From Piromyces finnis (taxonomy: Eukaryota; Neocallimastigomycota; Neocallimastigomycetes; Neocallimastigales; Neocallimastigaceae): DNA of 64,000 nucleotides. This document shows, in pieces, positions 41,544-56,432 of this stretch. The translations under genes were made by a program, and so were the position numbers. The stretch is taken from assembly GCA_002104945.1 (NCBI GenBank), contig MCFH01000003.1, positions 558,001 through 622,000 on the forward strand, in the 5' to 3' direction. Under the pieces are notes generated by a model. The model made no database searches. It was not told where the DNA came from and saw nothing but the letters and a program-made list of their open reading frames with translations. Position 1 is the first letter of the stretch. The number at the start of each line of letters is the position of its first letter.

Positions 41544-42385
41544 GCAAACAATTATATTATATTGCCAAAAAAAAAAAAAAACTTTATATATGTACTATAC
41601 ACATTATTTATTAAACTATATATATATATATAAATAATATTAAAACAAAACCCATTTAATATACATATATGTATACATTTATAAAATATTATTAATATTT
41701 TATATATATATATATAACGAAATAAAATAAAAAAAAATATATATTTTTTTCTTTTAGTATTTCTATTTTAAAGCAATCGTAATTGAATTGTTTATACACT
41801 TTAATATATTAAACCTCTTAAATATTAACTAAAAAAAATAATAATAATCAAAAATATATGAAAACCCTACGGATTTTGTTAATTTAAAATATAACCAAAA
41901 ATAAAACAATAATTATAATAAATAGTAAAGAAAAAAAATATATAAATGTTTAGTAACTTACATATTTAAAGGTGCACATTTGAATATAAATTATTTTTTT
42001 TCGCAAAAAAGGTCATTTAATAGAAAATGTTATTGGTAAAACTTGTATAATAAATATTTTTTTTATTTTATTTTTATTATGTTTATTATATATTATATAT
42101 ATATATTTTGCTTTATTTTGTGATTATACTTTTTTATATGTTTTTACCTATATTATATTATTTTATTTTTTAATTTTGGTCTTATTAACGACTATATTTA
42201 ATTGTTTATATATATATATTTTGTTGGTTGTAAATAATTTATATTTTACAATTCTGTAGTTGTTGATTTTTTTTTATTTTTTATATTTTTAATAGATAAG
42301 GGAAAATAAATAATATTAAATTATGGATTACTAATTTATTTTATTATTCGTTTATTCATTTTTAAATATTAAAAAGTGATTTAAC
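41544..42385. other. Convergent intergenic region
   Basis: The 3' flanks of RBX1 (+) and URA5 (-). A/T-rich with TA tracts at 41615-41633 and 41700-41716. No gene seen. Confidence 0.6.
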
Positions 42386-43045
42386 TTAAACACCGTATTG
42401 TTTGCGGTATTCTCTGATTTGCTTAACAGATTCTTCCCATCCACCAATACTTTCTAAGTATTCAATGACATGTTCAAGCTTAACAATGCAAATAACTGGA
42501 ATGTTGAATTCCTTTTCAACTTGTTGAATAGCAGAAGAGTCGGTATCCTTACCCTTTTCTTGACGGTCAAGAGCAATTAAAACACCAACAAGCTTAGCCT
42601 TGTTTTGAACTTGAATAATTTCAACAGCTTCACGAATAGCAGTACCAGCAGTAATAACATCATCAACAATAATAACCTTCTTGTCTGAGGTTAATTCAGT
42701 ACCAACAATTGTACCACCTTCACCATGATCCTTCTTTTCCTTACGGTTGAAACAGAATGGAACATCCTTTTTGTAAATGTTGGACATGGCAACAGCAGTA
42801 GAAGAAACTAAAGGAATACCCTTGTAGGCTGGACCAAAGAGAACATCATATTCAACATCCTTGGTACCATCTTCTAAAGCAGCAGCGTAAAATTTACCAA
42901 TTTTAGCAAGAGATTCACCAGTGTTGAATAAACCAGCATTGAAGAAGTATGGACTGATACGACCAGATTTTAAAGTGAATTGACCAAACTTTAAAACGCC
43001 CATTTCAATGGCGAATTCAATAAATTCTCTTTGATAATCCTTCAT
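42386..43045 (-). CDS. URA5: Orotate phosphoribosyltransferase
   Basis: Intronless, 219 residues, full length for the fungal enzyme. It converts orotate plus PRPP to orotidine 5'-phosphate in de novo pyrimidine synthesis, in the cytosol. Visible features: [18 protein letters not shown] at the N-terminus (substrate-binding region), [10 protein letters not shown] at 70-79, the flexible catalytic loop [11 protein letters not shown] at 101-111 and the PRPP motif [10 protein letters not shown] at 127-136. Codons are biased toward C/G endings (AAG, GTC, ACC) like PAB1, suggesting strong expression. It is a stand-alone OPRT, not fused to OMP decarboxylase. Start: the only ATG giving the conserved N-terminus. 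Confidence 0.97.
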   Translation of the reverse strand: MKDYQREFIEFAIEMGVLKFGQFTLKSGRISPYFFNAGLFNTGESLAKIGKFYAAALEDGTKDVEYDVLFGPAYKGIPLVSSTAVAMSNIYKKDVPFCFNRKEKKDHGEGGTIVGTELTSDKKVIIVDDVITAGTAIREAVEIIQVQNKAKLVGVLIALDRQEKGKDTDSSAIQQVEKEFNIPVICIVKLEHVIEYLESIGGWEESVKQIREYRKQYGV

Positions 43046-43717
43046 TTTTAATAAATTTTTTTATTATATTAAAGTAAAAATGTAAAGATATTAAATTTAT
43101 ACTTTAAAAAAAATATATATAATTTTTAAAAATTTTTAATTATCTATAGAGTTGATTGGCTAGAATCAAAAGACTAAACACAAAAATAACTCTATTTATT
43201 AATATTTATAATTAAAAAAAAAACTAAAATTATTCATTTTTTTTTTTTAAAATATAAATTAAATTTAAATTGATTTATTTTAAAGGTGTAAAAGAAAAGA
43301 CTATTTTATATTATTGTTCTGTAAAAGGGATGAGAATTATAAATATTCATTTTATATTCATTTTATAAAATCAAAAAGAAATAATAAAAAAAAATGATAT
43401 TTTTATATTTTTATCTATTTTTTTTTATCTTAATGTTTATTTTTTTTTTTTTTCGTATTAAATGTGTATTTAAAAATACAAGTTTAATCCTAATTTATTA
43501 TTATTATTATATATTTATATTATAAAGCATTTATCTCAAAATAAATATTAATACTTATGCATGTTGAATAAAAAATATTTCAATAAATTAAAAATAAATA
43601 AATAAATAAATAAAAATTAATTTTATTTTTTTATTTAATTACATAAATCATATAAATAGAAATGAAAAAGATATATGAATCTATTTTAATATTACTCTAA
43701 AGTAGTTTAGAAAATTA
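43046..43717. other. A/T-rich intergenic region
   Basis: Presumed URA5 promoter and 3' flank of the BRPF-type gene. Poly-T/A tracts and an AAAT repeat at about 43594-43612. No gene seen. Confidence 0.6.
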
Positions 43718-46700
43718 TTATATTCTTTGCCAATACCATCCTACTTTACGGTATGGTGGTTTCTTTTTAATTTTATCTGATTTAATATCAGCACGACAAC
43801 TGTATTTTAAATAGGTTATCCAATTCTCATCATTTTCAAGATTACTTGCTTTTGATAATTTTGTAGTTTTATTAATACTGTCTTTGAATTTTTGAATGGC
43901 TTTGCTCCTTCTTTCCATGAATAATGCAATTCTTTTATCTTCTGTAATAACAATTTCTTTTGTTTTAGTAGTTGACGATGGTCCCGTATCCTTTGGCATA
44001 TTGATTCTACGTCTTATTCTGTGATGTTGTTCTTTATTACTTGAGGTTGATGATGAAGATGAGGATGGGGAATTACTGATTATATCTGAATTGGATTTAC
44101 TATGATGAATAGTAGACTTTTGTTGGGGTACCTTTTCTTTTCCTTTTTCAATTTCTTCAAATTTTCTTTTCTTACGGATAGTTAAATTAGTATTAATAGT
44201 TAAATCAAATTTTTCCTTTTTAATGGAAGGACGAGTTCTTAAAGAATAGGTTTCTTTAGCATTAGTTTGTGTAGCATCATCACTTTCATTTTCTTTTATG
44301 GTAATAACAACCTTATTTCTATTTCTAGTACAGCTTCTTGTAATACGTCTATTATCATCATCATCTATCGGTGATTCTTTAATATCAATTATTTCATTAC
44401 TTTCTGTATTTGGTTTTTCATTTTTAGTTTTGCTATTTTTACTTTTACTCGTTGGATTCTCATTATTATCATTATGAGTATTACCCAAAATAATGGTATC
44501 ACTACCATTTTTATTACTATTTTCTTTTATCTTTTTATTATCTGAAGATTTTGTTGGTATATCACCATTCTTATTATTATATTTTTTAAATTTTTTATTA
44601 CTGTCATCATTCATATTATTGCTGTTATTATTTTTACTGTTTTTATGCTTAATGACATTGTTATTGTTATCATTATTATTCTTATCATTATTTTCATTAT
44701 TATTATTTTTGTTATAATTCTTGCTATCATTGTTTTTAGTATTATTATTTTTAATGTCGATAGTTATAGTGTCATTATTCTTATTAATATTATTTTCATT
44801 ATCTTTTTGGTGAGCATCATCAGTATTACTGTTTACTGTAGTATTAGCATTAATAGTATTTTCATTTTGATCTTCCTTTTCAACCAAACCTTCTTTATTC
44901 TTTCCTTTGGAATTTTTGTTGTTCATAGATATGATTAATGCATCACTGTTCTTATTTGTTGGTATTTCAGCTATTGTATTGTTATACTCATTTTTATTAT
45001 CCTCTTCATTAGCCTTATCCTTAATTTTAATTTTTGAACTAGATTTTAATTTTTTATTAGATTCATTATTGATTAGTGGTGGTCTACCACGTTTCCTTGT
45101 TTCCTTTGGAATAGTATCATCTGTATTTTTGCTATTCTTTCCTTTATTAGTAACTTTTGGGTCATTCACTGATTTTTTCCCCTTTTTGTCTGGGGTTTCT
45201 TCTTCCTTCTTTTTTTCTTCTTGTTCCTTCATATTAAGACGAAGTGCCAAACCTTTATCACGTGAATATACTTTTAAAAATCTTTCAAAATCTGTTTCTT
45301 CTCCTTCTTTTTTCTTTTGTAACTTTTGGTTCTTATCAATTATTGAAAAACCTTGATCATCAGCATCATCAATATCAATAATTTCGTAGGAAGAACAAGA
45401 AATCGTTTGCTCTTCTATTTCTTCAGCATTGTCTTCTTTATCTTCAAACTCTTTTCTTGCTACTGTTTTACTTCTAGTATTACGTTCTTCCGTCTGTTTC
45501 TTTTCTTTATTAATACTATTAATGGTTTGATGTGCATTTTTTTCAATTTTCTGAAACAGTGAGGTAAATTCACTATCTAAATCATCATTTTTTGTTAGAC
45601 TATAAATATTTAAGAAATGCTCATCACTATCACTAACACTCAAACTACCTAAGGATTCATTTTCATCAGGTAGATTGACACTAATATCACTCGTATCATC
45701 TAAAATTTCACTTTCTTTCAATTCTCTTTCTAATTCAAGGTATCGTGCCTTCAATTCTTCTGTTTCATGATATTGATTATTTTCATCTAAATAACCTTGA
45801 ACTAATTCTCTATCTTCAAACTTTTTACCCGTAGGTTGATTATTATCATCTCTATCTTTATCTTCCTTTTCTTTATTTATATCATCCTTGAGTTTACTAA
45901 CATTATCATCATTTACCTTAGTTTCATTATCATTAGTATTAGGAATAGTGTGGTTAATCTTTGATATTTCCTCATTTATTTTTCTTTTATTTTTCTTTCT
46001 TTTTTTTAATAGACTTTCTTGATTAATGTCCGTTCTTATGACTTTTGTATTATTATCATTATTTGATATTTCTAAAATCTTGATATCCTTCTTTGGTATT
46101 TCAATAGTCACATGTGCTAATAAACCTTTATTATTTTTATCCATTTCTATTAAATTATTTCTACTGCTCTTATTTAATGTAGGCAAATGTCCTTTATTTC
46201 CTTTTGTTTCTTCGATAATTACATCATTATCAGAATTTCTACTTGTACTTTCTATGTACTTACCATTCTCTTTTGGAATTTCAATAACTATTTGAGTTGA
46301 TGAAATTTTTTTTCTTTCACCTATTTCCAATAAATTCTTTTCAGTATCATTTGTACTATGTGTTTTTGATGTTATACCAATATTTGAAGGCTTATTCTTT
46401 TTTAAAGAAATAACATTTTCTTCTTTTGAAATTTCATCTTTGATAGTATTATTTTCATCATATTTCTCTATTAACTTATTTTCTATTTTATTTTCATTTG
46501 CATTTTTCTCATTAGGCATTACAATTTTAATCATTTCTGACTTTTCTTCTTGTTTATTTTCTATCTTGGATTTTTCTGATCCCACTATTGAATTACTTTT
46601 AACAATGTCATTAAGGTTATGATCTTCCTTGGTTTTATCACTTTTATCATTGATGTTGAAGTCTATAAAAGTACCGTCTTTTGAATGAAGACGATCAACA

Positions 46701-49700
46701 ATAATACTTTGGTTTATAATTTCATTTTCATCAATGTTTTTTTTATTTATTTTTTTCTCTAAATCTGCTAAAAATACCTTGATATCATCAAGCTTATTAT
46801 TAATTTTTGGCTTATCTATAATTGTTTCATTCTTGTCAATATCAATTATTGAGTTATTAACTGTTTCATCATCTTTAAATTCACTTTTTTCACTATTTAA
46901 TATATCAATTATTATAGTATGCCTTGTTTCTTTACTTAATTTATCTTTGGATTGATCATTCTCCAATTTTTTGTTTAATGTAGTGTCCTTCATTTTATCT
47001 ATTTCACTTTTTTTAATTGAAAGACTATTACTACTTTTCTTGGAAAATATTTCTTTAATTTGAAGGAAAGAATCTTTCGTTATTGCATCATTTTCCCCTT
47101 CTGTATCATTATTTATGAAAGTAGTGTTAGGATTACATTTACCATCATTTTCTTTACTTGAGGATAACGTAATTACATCATTTTCCCCTTCTGTATCATT
47201 ATTTATGAAAGTAGTGTTAGGATTACATTTACCATCATTTTCTTTACTTGAGGATAACGTAATTACATCATTTTCCCCTTCTGTGTCATTATTTATCAAA
47301 GTAGTACTATGATTGTATTTATCGTCATTTTCCTTACTTGGGGATAACGTAATTACATCATTTTCCCCTTCTGTGTCATTATTTATCAAAGTAGTACTAT
47401 GATTGTATTTATCATCATTTTCCTTACTTGGGGATAACGTAATTACATCATTTTCCCCTTCTGTGTCATTATTTATCAAAGTAGTACTATGATTGTATTT
47501 ATCGTCATTTTCCTTACTTGGGGATAACGTAATTACATTATTTCCCCCTTCTGTGTCATTATTTATCAAAGTAGTACTATGATTATATTCCTCGCTACCT
47601 TTCTTACTTGGGGATGACAATAGAGAAATTCTATTTTGTTTCGCCGCATTTTCTTTTATTATGTTAATTATTTCTGATGTAATTTTTTGTAATTTTGGAG
47701 TTATTAATATATTTTCTTCTTCATCTAAAAAAGCGTCTTTTATTTTAGGAGTTGTTTCCATTTCATATGATTCAATTTCATCCAATAAAATACTTTGTAA
47801 TTTCGGTGTATTTTCTTCTTTATCTTCTTTTTCATCTATTAATATACTTTGTAATTTTGATGTGTTCTCTTCTTTATTCTTATCTAATGGTTTACCTTGT
47901 AATTTTGGAGTTGTCGGTAGTTCCTTACTTTGTAATGATTTTTGAATTTGTGGTGTCTCCATTTTATTATCTATATTTATTTCTTCAGAATCATTAATAT
48001 TAACATTAACTTTTTCATCAGATAAAATTTTCTTCTCCTTTGAAGAAACAAACGATGCCTCTTTTATTTTTATTTCATTATCTAACGAGTAATTTTTTAT
48101 TTCTTGTTCAGAGCTGGTAAAATCTTTTGAGCTACTTTTATTAATAAAATTAATTTGATTAATATCAGAAATTAAATCTTTATCATTAAAAATCTCCTGT
48201 GATTTTGAATTATTGGTTTTTGACCATGTTTCTGCCAAAGAATGATTATCCAAAATTTCTTTTATATTATCATTTTCTGTACCTAATGATTTATCCATTT
48301 TGGTTTCAATTTTATCAATTACATTTATATCTATCACATCAAAGCGTCCAATTGGTTCACTTAAACAAAATTCTATATGCCAAAAATTTGATGGCAATTT
48401 TACTTTTAAAGCTTTAATAACCTGATTAGAAAACAATCTTTCCTCTTCTTCAAATATTGGTTTAATAATTCTATTAATACGATTTTTTAGTTTTACAGCT
48501 GTAATATAATAATGTGTATCTTCTTTATTATACAGCATTGCATTTGACCATATTTGATCCATATCACTCTGCATTATATATATAAAAAGAAAATAATTTA
48601 AACTTAATCCCTACACAAATAATTAAGAAAATTATATAAAAAATTCTAATTTATTATGCCAATATATATATATATAATGAAAAAAAAATTTAACATCTAT
48701 AATAAAAAGTAAAGATATTACTACCTTAAAAGCTTTTACCGTTTTATAGTGATGATTATTTATTCTATTTTCAATGATATCAAAAGACATTGGATGTTTT
48801 ATGATATCATAATAATCTTCTACTTCTTTTTTATTTACTGGAAACCAAAAATATTCTTCTCTATCGCTTCTTTTAATATCATTAAAAATTGGGCGAATCA
48901 TAGCTGATATTGGAAAATGAATTATTTCAATAATTCTCTTTTGAATTTTTGTAATTAATAGTTTTCGACGTTCACGCATTTCTATCATCTTTGTCATTGT
49001 TCTCATTTTTTCTAAATTACTTCGTATTGTTGCCAACACTTCCAGCGTTTTCAGCTTTTTTTTACCATTTTCAATATAGGATGTAGAAAATGCTGACCAT
49101 GGCTCTATATGTAAACGTTTTAATAATGAAGCACCACCTCTTGATTCGCGTTTCATACTCCAATATTTTGCAACATCAATAATGAATTGACGTTTTTCTT
49201 GTTTATCATCTTTCTCACATAGTAAATGAATAATTTTTTCTGCAATTGATTTTGGTATTACCCATTTTCCAGAAAAAAAACTTTCATACGGTATTGTATT
49301 TAAATAGTTATTTTGATTACTGGATGTTAACTCATTGTTAGTAGATGATGATGTTTCATTACTGACATCCTGTGCATTAAGATTAACAATAAAATCACCT
49401 TTGGCCTTTGTAATATCATATCCATCTTCTTTACCATTAAATAATTCCTCTGCAATAAATTGATTTCTTTTATCGTACTTTCCATTCAAAAAATCTCTAC
49501 GTCTTGCTTTTTTAATTGCTGATAATTCCTTTGCACACTTTAACTTATATTTTTTTACAGATTCACTGACCTTATGCGTATGTTTGTAATCCTCCTGTTA
49601 TATTAAATATTACATATATATTTTAAAAAAAATTAATAAATTCATTTATATCTGTCTAAAAAAAATTCAATAATAAACAATATATTAATAAAATAGAATA

Positions 49701-51139
49701 AATTACCGGTGTATGTCTATCACAGTATACTTTACATTCAAGATTATCCATACCACCATTTTTATTAAGCTCCATATAAAGACCTGAGGCCTTTGCACAT
49801 GTCACATGAAAAGCTGTACAACAAAGTTTCTTACTACATTGAATACATGCACCCATTGGTTTTTTACATAAATAGCATAGCTTTAGAATTATTATAGTAT
49901 AATGTTGATAATTAAATAGTAATATATTTTCATTAATATTATAAATTATAGATACTTAATTTATAATAAAAAAAAATATGTACCAATGACCAACGACTTC
50001 TAGGTATTTTTTCAATATTTATAATAGGTTCCATATATACTATATTAGCTTGTGAGCACTCGGGTATCCAGAGGGCACATGATAAATGTGCCCAACAATT
50101 AAAGTCTGTTTGTTTAAATGCTCCACCACTGTTTGGGCAAAGAACACAAGACTAATTAAATTTCAATTTAATTTGAAGAATAATTAATAAAATATATAAA
50201 ATAATATTTGACTAATTATTTAATACAGAAGAACTTACAACTTGAGCTTCTGGGCTTATCATACATTTTCTACATAACCACTGACCTTCTGGTATAAAAG
50301 GAACACCATAGCAATCTATATTTTTTTATTGATATAAAAATACAAAATTTTTAATATAGATGGAAGTTATTAAATTTTGTTTTAAATAAAAACATATTAA
50401 CCTTGATGAACGGCAATATTACAACCATCACAAAATACAATTGCATTACTATTTTCACATTCACCATTATTACAAATTTCGCATACAGAATCATCAGAGG
50501 ATTGTTGATCATTCTTTTCAGATGGTAAATTTTTATTTAATTCAAACCATTCCTTTTCTAATCTATCCATTACATGTTCAAAAAATAATGGTTCTATCAA
50601 ACCTAGACCTTTTTTAATTCTTAGTTTATTTATCTTTTTTAACCATACCATATCTATTGTTGTTGTTGTTGTTGTTAAAATAATAAGGTAAAAAGGAAAA
50701 ATTATTATTATATATTGTTAAGATTTAGAAACAATAAAAATATTATGTTATTTATTAATTTATTTGTTTATTGTTTTGTTTTTTTAAAAAAAAAAAAAAG
50801 TTTTACCTTGTTCATCCATATCATATTCAATTCGATTTGCTAACTCTTCTTCGGATGGTTCAATAAATTGTATAAAATTTTTATCTACATCATTCTTATT
50901 GCTATTATCTTTATTATTATTAACGTTTTTGCTATTTACATTTGAATTATTATCTTCTCCTTCCTCTGAAATAATTGAAATGGGTGATTTAGGAATATAC
51001 TTAAATATTGGCTTTGGTAATAATTTCAATCTATTTTCAGTTTCAGAGTCGACAATAGGATTAAAATCATATATATCTTTTTTCTTTTTTCTAATTTCCA
51101 TTTGATTATTTTGTATTTGTTGAGTACTTTTATTGTTAT

Positions 51140-51172
<33 letters not shown>

Positions 51173-51974
51173 ATAAAAATAACATAAAATGTAATGAATA
51201 TTTAAAAGCATTTATTATGAGATAAAGGATAAATTGAATTATTAAAAAAAAATAATGAAATAAAGAGAGATATTTATATTCATTTATTTCTTAAATATAT
51301 ATTTATTAAACTCACTTATTTTCTTGAGTTAATGAAATGTAATTTGATGGGGTTATTAAAGTTGGAGTAATTCTTTTTTTTATTTTAAGATCACTAGAAT
51401 TTGTAATAAGCACATCTTTATAATTTATTAATAAAATTTTATAAAATTTTAAATTAATATGAAAGTTTTATATTACTTTTATTTTCAATTTTGTCTGTTT
51501 TCCAAAAAAAAAAAAAAAAAAAAAAAAAATAAAATAAAATAAAAAATTAAAAATAAAATAAAAAAAAACTGATATTTTTTTACCTTCATTATCAATTATA
51601 TTTTCTTTTTTATCATTATCATTAATAATCATTTTATCTAACATGGGATTAACGTCTTTTTTATTATTTTCCTCATTATACATTGAATTTGTTTTATATA
51701 TGGAACTTTCATCAGTAATAATTTGATGTATACTACTTTTTCTTGTTGGATTTATCCTATTGATTTTTATAGGGGCATTAATATTAACTCCTGGAAAATT
51801 TTCATTAAATTGATATTCTTCTATAGGTTTATTAACAGAAGTCGAAGATTCAAGATGCCTTCTTCTATTAATTCTTTTTTTATATCGTGGATGATCATAT
51901 AAATCATCATCATAATCTGAATCTTCATAATTAGGTGATACTACATTAGTTAATTCTGGATATTCTGAATCCAT
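43718..51974 (-). CDS. NTO1: BRPF/NTO1-type PHD-zinc knuckle-PHD and bromodomain protein
   Basis: Nine exons (51584-51974, 51316-51415, 50807-51126, 50402-50653, 50239-50315, 49984-50151, 49707-49880, 48725-49594, 43718-48568) give 2400 codons in frame. The order is an EPL1-like N-terminal region (EYDMDEQDMVWL), PHD1 (about 318-366, [27 protein letters not shown]), a zinc knuckle and extended PHD2 (about 381-494, [40 protein letters not shown]), then a bromodomain (about 720-830, [33 protein letters not shown]). The PZP-bromodomain order defines BRPF scaffolds of MOZ/NuA3-type histone acetyltransferases. The last 1550 residues are charged, Asn-rich and repetitive, and I see no PWWP. Animal BRPFs are about 1200 residues, so this one is twice as long. 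Confidence 0.93.
47080..47620 (-). repeat. 90-bp coding tandem repeats (six units)
   Basis: Units of 30 codons reading [20 protein letters not shown] and [10 protein letters not shown] recur about six times. Two subtypes are visible: [17 protein letters not shown] and [17 protein letters not shown]. Units differ by only a few bases, so expansion is recent. They lie in the disordered tail of the BRPF-type protein. Confidence 0.9.
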
Positions 51975-54900
51975 ATTACTTATAAAAATCAAAATATCAT
52001 TAAATATATATATATATAGAAGTTGGACTTAACTTAATATTAGTACAAAAATATCAAGATTATTTTTTTATTTATTATTATTAATTCAAAAATAACATAC
52101 AAACACTAGATTTTATTACTTTTATACCAAATTAAATATGAAAATATTATATTTTTTAAATTTTATTTTTTTTTAAAAAAATATGGATCTATATATAAAA
52201 TTTATAAAGATTATATAAACACGTAAATATATGTCTATTATATTTAATATATAATTTTTTTATAACATAAGAAAATCAACAGATAACAAGAACATTTAAA
52301 ATTATTTATTTTATTAAAGTATTCTTTTTTTATTTTGATAATAATTTGTTTAATTTTTTTATTTGACTATTAATTAATAATTTTTAATTCTTTAATTAAT
52401 TAAAATTAAAAAATGTTAACAAAATAAAATTTTGGATAGCCAATAAAATTCAAAACAAAAAAATTCAAAGTAAAAGAGTAATCATGAAAATCATGAAAGA
52501 GTCTTGTTTAGCTGATAAATAATTACATAAATATCGTTACTTATAATATTAAATATAGAATGTATATAATACAATCTTAATATAAATGCACTTTAATAAT
52601 AAAATAATATTTATTATTAGATAAAACCTTTTTTTTTTATTTAGAATATTATGTATATTCTTTTGGTAAAATTACCAATTTTTTGAAAAGTTTAAAGTTT
52701 CATTTAATAACCACAACTGTTCTTTAATGCATAATTAAAAATATAAATAAATGTTAATTAAAAGATTACTTAATATGGAATGTTTTTATTTAAATGAAAA
52801 AGAAACAGATATAACTGAATAAAAAAAAAAAAATATAAACTCAATTTCAATTATCATCCTCTCACAACATAACCTCAAATGTTAAACACGAACAACAATA
52901 AAAATACTTGATATATATATTTAATTTGAAATTGATTTAGACTAATAATTTAATATTGAAAGTTTCATTTATTATTTGATTTTAAAAATAATATTAATTA
53001 GTAAAAAAAAAAAAATAATTATACATTAAGTAATTAAGAAATAATCCATTATTGATAATTAAAATTTCTGTCTCCAAAAAAAAAAATCAATATTTTATTA
53101 TATCCCATAATAAAATAATCATGAAATACTTGAAATAAAATTATAAAAAAATAATACCAAAATTTGTTACATAGATGTATTTGTTTTTTAGTTTGTTTGT
53201 TATTTCTTTTGTTTTTGCTTTTATATATATATGGTATTAAATGTTTTTTTTTTATGATTATTGAGAGACATATATAATATTGAAATGATGAAAAAATATA
53301 TTGATATAAAAATTAATTTTATTACAATAAATAAAATGAAAAAAATTGCTTAATAGAATAAAAAAAACTATTAAAAATAATAATTGTAAGGAAATTTAAA
53401 ATATTAAATAAGCTGAAACTATATTTTTAAGATTAAATAATAACCATAATATTTGTTTACATGATATTTTACTGAACCATTACATGTTTCTTTATGATTT
53501 ATTATTATATTATTAATTAGTTAATAATAAGTTTTTCTACTTACAGATTATTAGTTGATAATCCGTAAGTACAATTCATTCAATGTTAAAATTGAATATA
53601 TCTGAAAATAATAAACTAGCAAATGTTTATAATGAAATACATACAACTTAATAAAAATAAATTATAAATTCTATTAAATTATCATTTCCTGTTTTTATAT
53701 TATTAAATTTATTTTTTAATTTTTAAAAAATATAACCCATATATAATAGTTAATAATTTACTTGTACCAAATTTATTTATATAGTTTTTAAACAAACTTT
53801 TATAGATAGTTTATTATTTAAAAAAATCTTTTAACTTTTTTTTAATAAAATAGCTAAATATGACTTATTTTATTATATCTTTTTTGATACTATACTTAAT
53901 ATTTTTATATTTAAAAAAAAAGAGTATAAATATTACTAATTCCTCACTAATTATTTATATTATAATTAAATATATTGTGTTGTTTAAATATCCCTTAAAG
54001 AGTTACAATTATTAAAAGACTTTTTATAATATATTTTAGGATTATTATTAATTTATAAAAATTTTGTAACAAAGAAAATAAAACAATATTTTAATATCAG
54101 CATTATTGTAAATAATAATAATTATTCATTGTAAATAGTAAAAATAAATAGAATTAAGGTTTGATTAGTATTAAGTATTATTATAATTTTTTATTTAAAA
54201 TTAAAATCTTATTTTATTTTATAATTAAATGGAAAATAAAAGATCTATTCCAATATTACAATTTATATAAATTAAAATTTATTAAAAATAAAATATTATT
54301 TAAAAAATCGTTAGAACATTCAAAAATAATTGGAATATTATCTGGGTAAAAAAAAAAAAAATTTTACATAATTTTTTTTGTACCATAAAATGGTATCATT
54401 TGAACTTTTTTAATTTAATTTAAAAAAAAGTTTATTAATATAAAAATGTTATATTAAAATTTGTCATTTTATTTTTAATCTAAATCAATATTTGATCATG
54501 ATTAAATTGAATGGTTGATTTACCAATTTTTAATTTAAATAATTTAGAAAATCAATTAAAAAATTTCCAATTAAGGGGAACAATACTATCCACTCCTTTA
54601 TTATTTTTTTTAATCTTATTTAATAAAAATAAAGAGAGAAAATAGTTAAAATAAGTAAAAATAACAAAATTAAGCTATTTAAATCATGAATGAATCATTA
54701 AATTCTTAATATGTAAGTATGTTATAAACTTACATGTGGTTTTATTATTCATCAATTCAATGTTCCTTGTTTAAATTTTTATATATTTATATCCATTTAC
54801 GTTTAATAAAAAACATATTCACACCATCACTAATAAACTATACTTTCATTTTTCTAAATTATTTAAAAAATGGAAAGATGAATTTATTATTTCTTTTTAC

Positions 54901-56432
54901 TATTCATATACTATAATATTAAATCTTGTTAATATCAAAACTAATAATCTATTATTAATAATTAATATTTTTAAAATGTAAAGTTTTTTTTATTAAATAA
55001 TGTAGCCATTAAATAATTTATCCTACAATGTAACTTTTATGATCTAACATTTAATTCTTAATATAAATATACAATTTAATCAATCCCTTTTATTATATTA
55101 AATGGGATAAAAAATATTTTTAATACTATTATATATGTATGATACTAAGTTAATAAAATGATATTCATTTTAATTTAAATTAACTGTTTTTTAATTAAGT
55201 ATTTAAATTTTTTAATTACAATTTAATTTTCTTATTTAATTACTTTTAATAACTATTAATTAAAATAATAAATTATGGCAAACTTTTTTTAATAATATTT
55301 TTACTGCTTTTTTATATATACAATAATTGTATACAACTGATAATCCTCATTTTGGAAATCATATAAAACTTTAATAATTATACGTTTAAATCTAATAAAA
55401 TTATAATTAAATTATAGTTAAAGCTTATTGCTTAATATTATGAAGTAGTCAAAAAAAATTGTCCAATTTAATTATTTATACTATATTCATTGAAATTGGT
55501 TAAACTATTCTTATATTATTGTGAGATAGATTATCCCAAAGATATACATACAAACTAGAACTGACTTTAATAATTGTTAATAATTTAATAATATATTTAT
55601 TACTTTTAAAAGTAATCTAAATAAATAATTTTTATCTCTTCATTTTTATTAACATATAAATAATTTTTTTCTCTATCCTATAATAGTATATTTATCAAAT
55701 AGATACTTAAAATACATTATAATAGAATTACTATTAACTCTAAATAAAATCCAATTTTTCTTAAATTTCATATATATATATTATATAAAAAAAAAATCAA
55801 AATCTATCTTATTCGTTAAAATTTAATGTAAATCTTTTTTTTAAATATTTTAAAATTTTGAAAAATTATTAAAAATATAATCATCTTTAATTACTTATAA
55901 TATTAAATTATGTCTCCAGTTAATAAATTAATATAAAAATTAATGTAATAAATTGATTTTTAATTAACCTCATTTTTAATATTATATTAAATCTTTTTAT
56001 GCCATTTATTACTATATTAATTGATATAAATTTTGTTTCTATTAAAGTTTAAAAACTAAAAGGAATATAGGATAGGATAATTATTTAATTAATATAATAA
56101 TTAAATACATTGTATATATCACATTAAATTATTATTATATTATTAAATTTAATTGATAGTTTAATATTTAAAAAAAAATTTTTATATATAATGACAAAAA
56201 ATGTATGAATATTTTTTTTAAATTTTAGTCATTATCAATAAATTTTAATTGATAATTAAACTTAAAAAATAGGAAGAGAAAATAAAATAATTAATAAATA
56301 TTGATTATTTATATATTATATTTGTATATAAAAATATACTGGTTTATATTTGATAATAAATTGAAAAAAAAATAAAAATAAATTTATTAAAAAAGAAATA
56401 TAATAATTTTCCTATAAATAAAATAGAAAAAA
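51975..56432. other. Long gene-free A/T-rich region
   Basis: 4.4 kb, the largest gene desert here, between the BRPF-type gene start and the xylanase. It is almost pure A/T. Short open frames (for example 54161-54349, 54734-54916) are Phe/Ile/Lys-rich noise. The one notable structure is the hairpin at 53538-53571. The xylanase promoter should lie in the last few hundred bases; TATAAATA at 56413-56420 is probably too close to the ATG to be its TATA box. Confidence 0.55.
53538..53571. repeat. Hairpin: 14-bp stem with one mismatch and 6-nt loop
   Basis: TACTTACAGATTAT (53538-53551) pairs with ATAATCCGTAAGTA (53558-53571) except at one position. The right arm contains GTAAGTA, a splice-donor consensus, and the left arm carries its complement. 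No other feature is nearby, so function is unknown. Confidence 0.7.

Noticed and set aside
44493-47945. Numerous hydrophobic plus-strand open frames that resemble membrane proteins
   Set aside because: Antisense of an Asn/Glu/Lys-rich coding exon; antisense of AAT, GAA and AAA codons reads as Ile, Phe and Leu.
54161-54916. Two 60-codon open frames in the gene desert
   Set aside because: Phe/Ile/Lys/Tyr-only composition expected of random A/T DNA; no splice-linked extension or motif.
56413-56420. TATAAATA as the xylanase TATA box
   Set aside because: Only about a dozen bases before the ATG, which leaves no room for a transcription start and 5' UTR.
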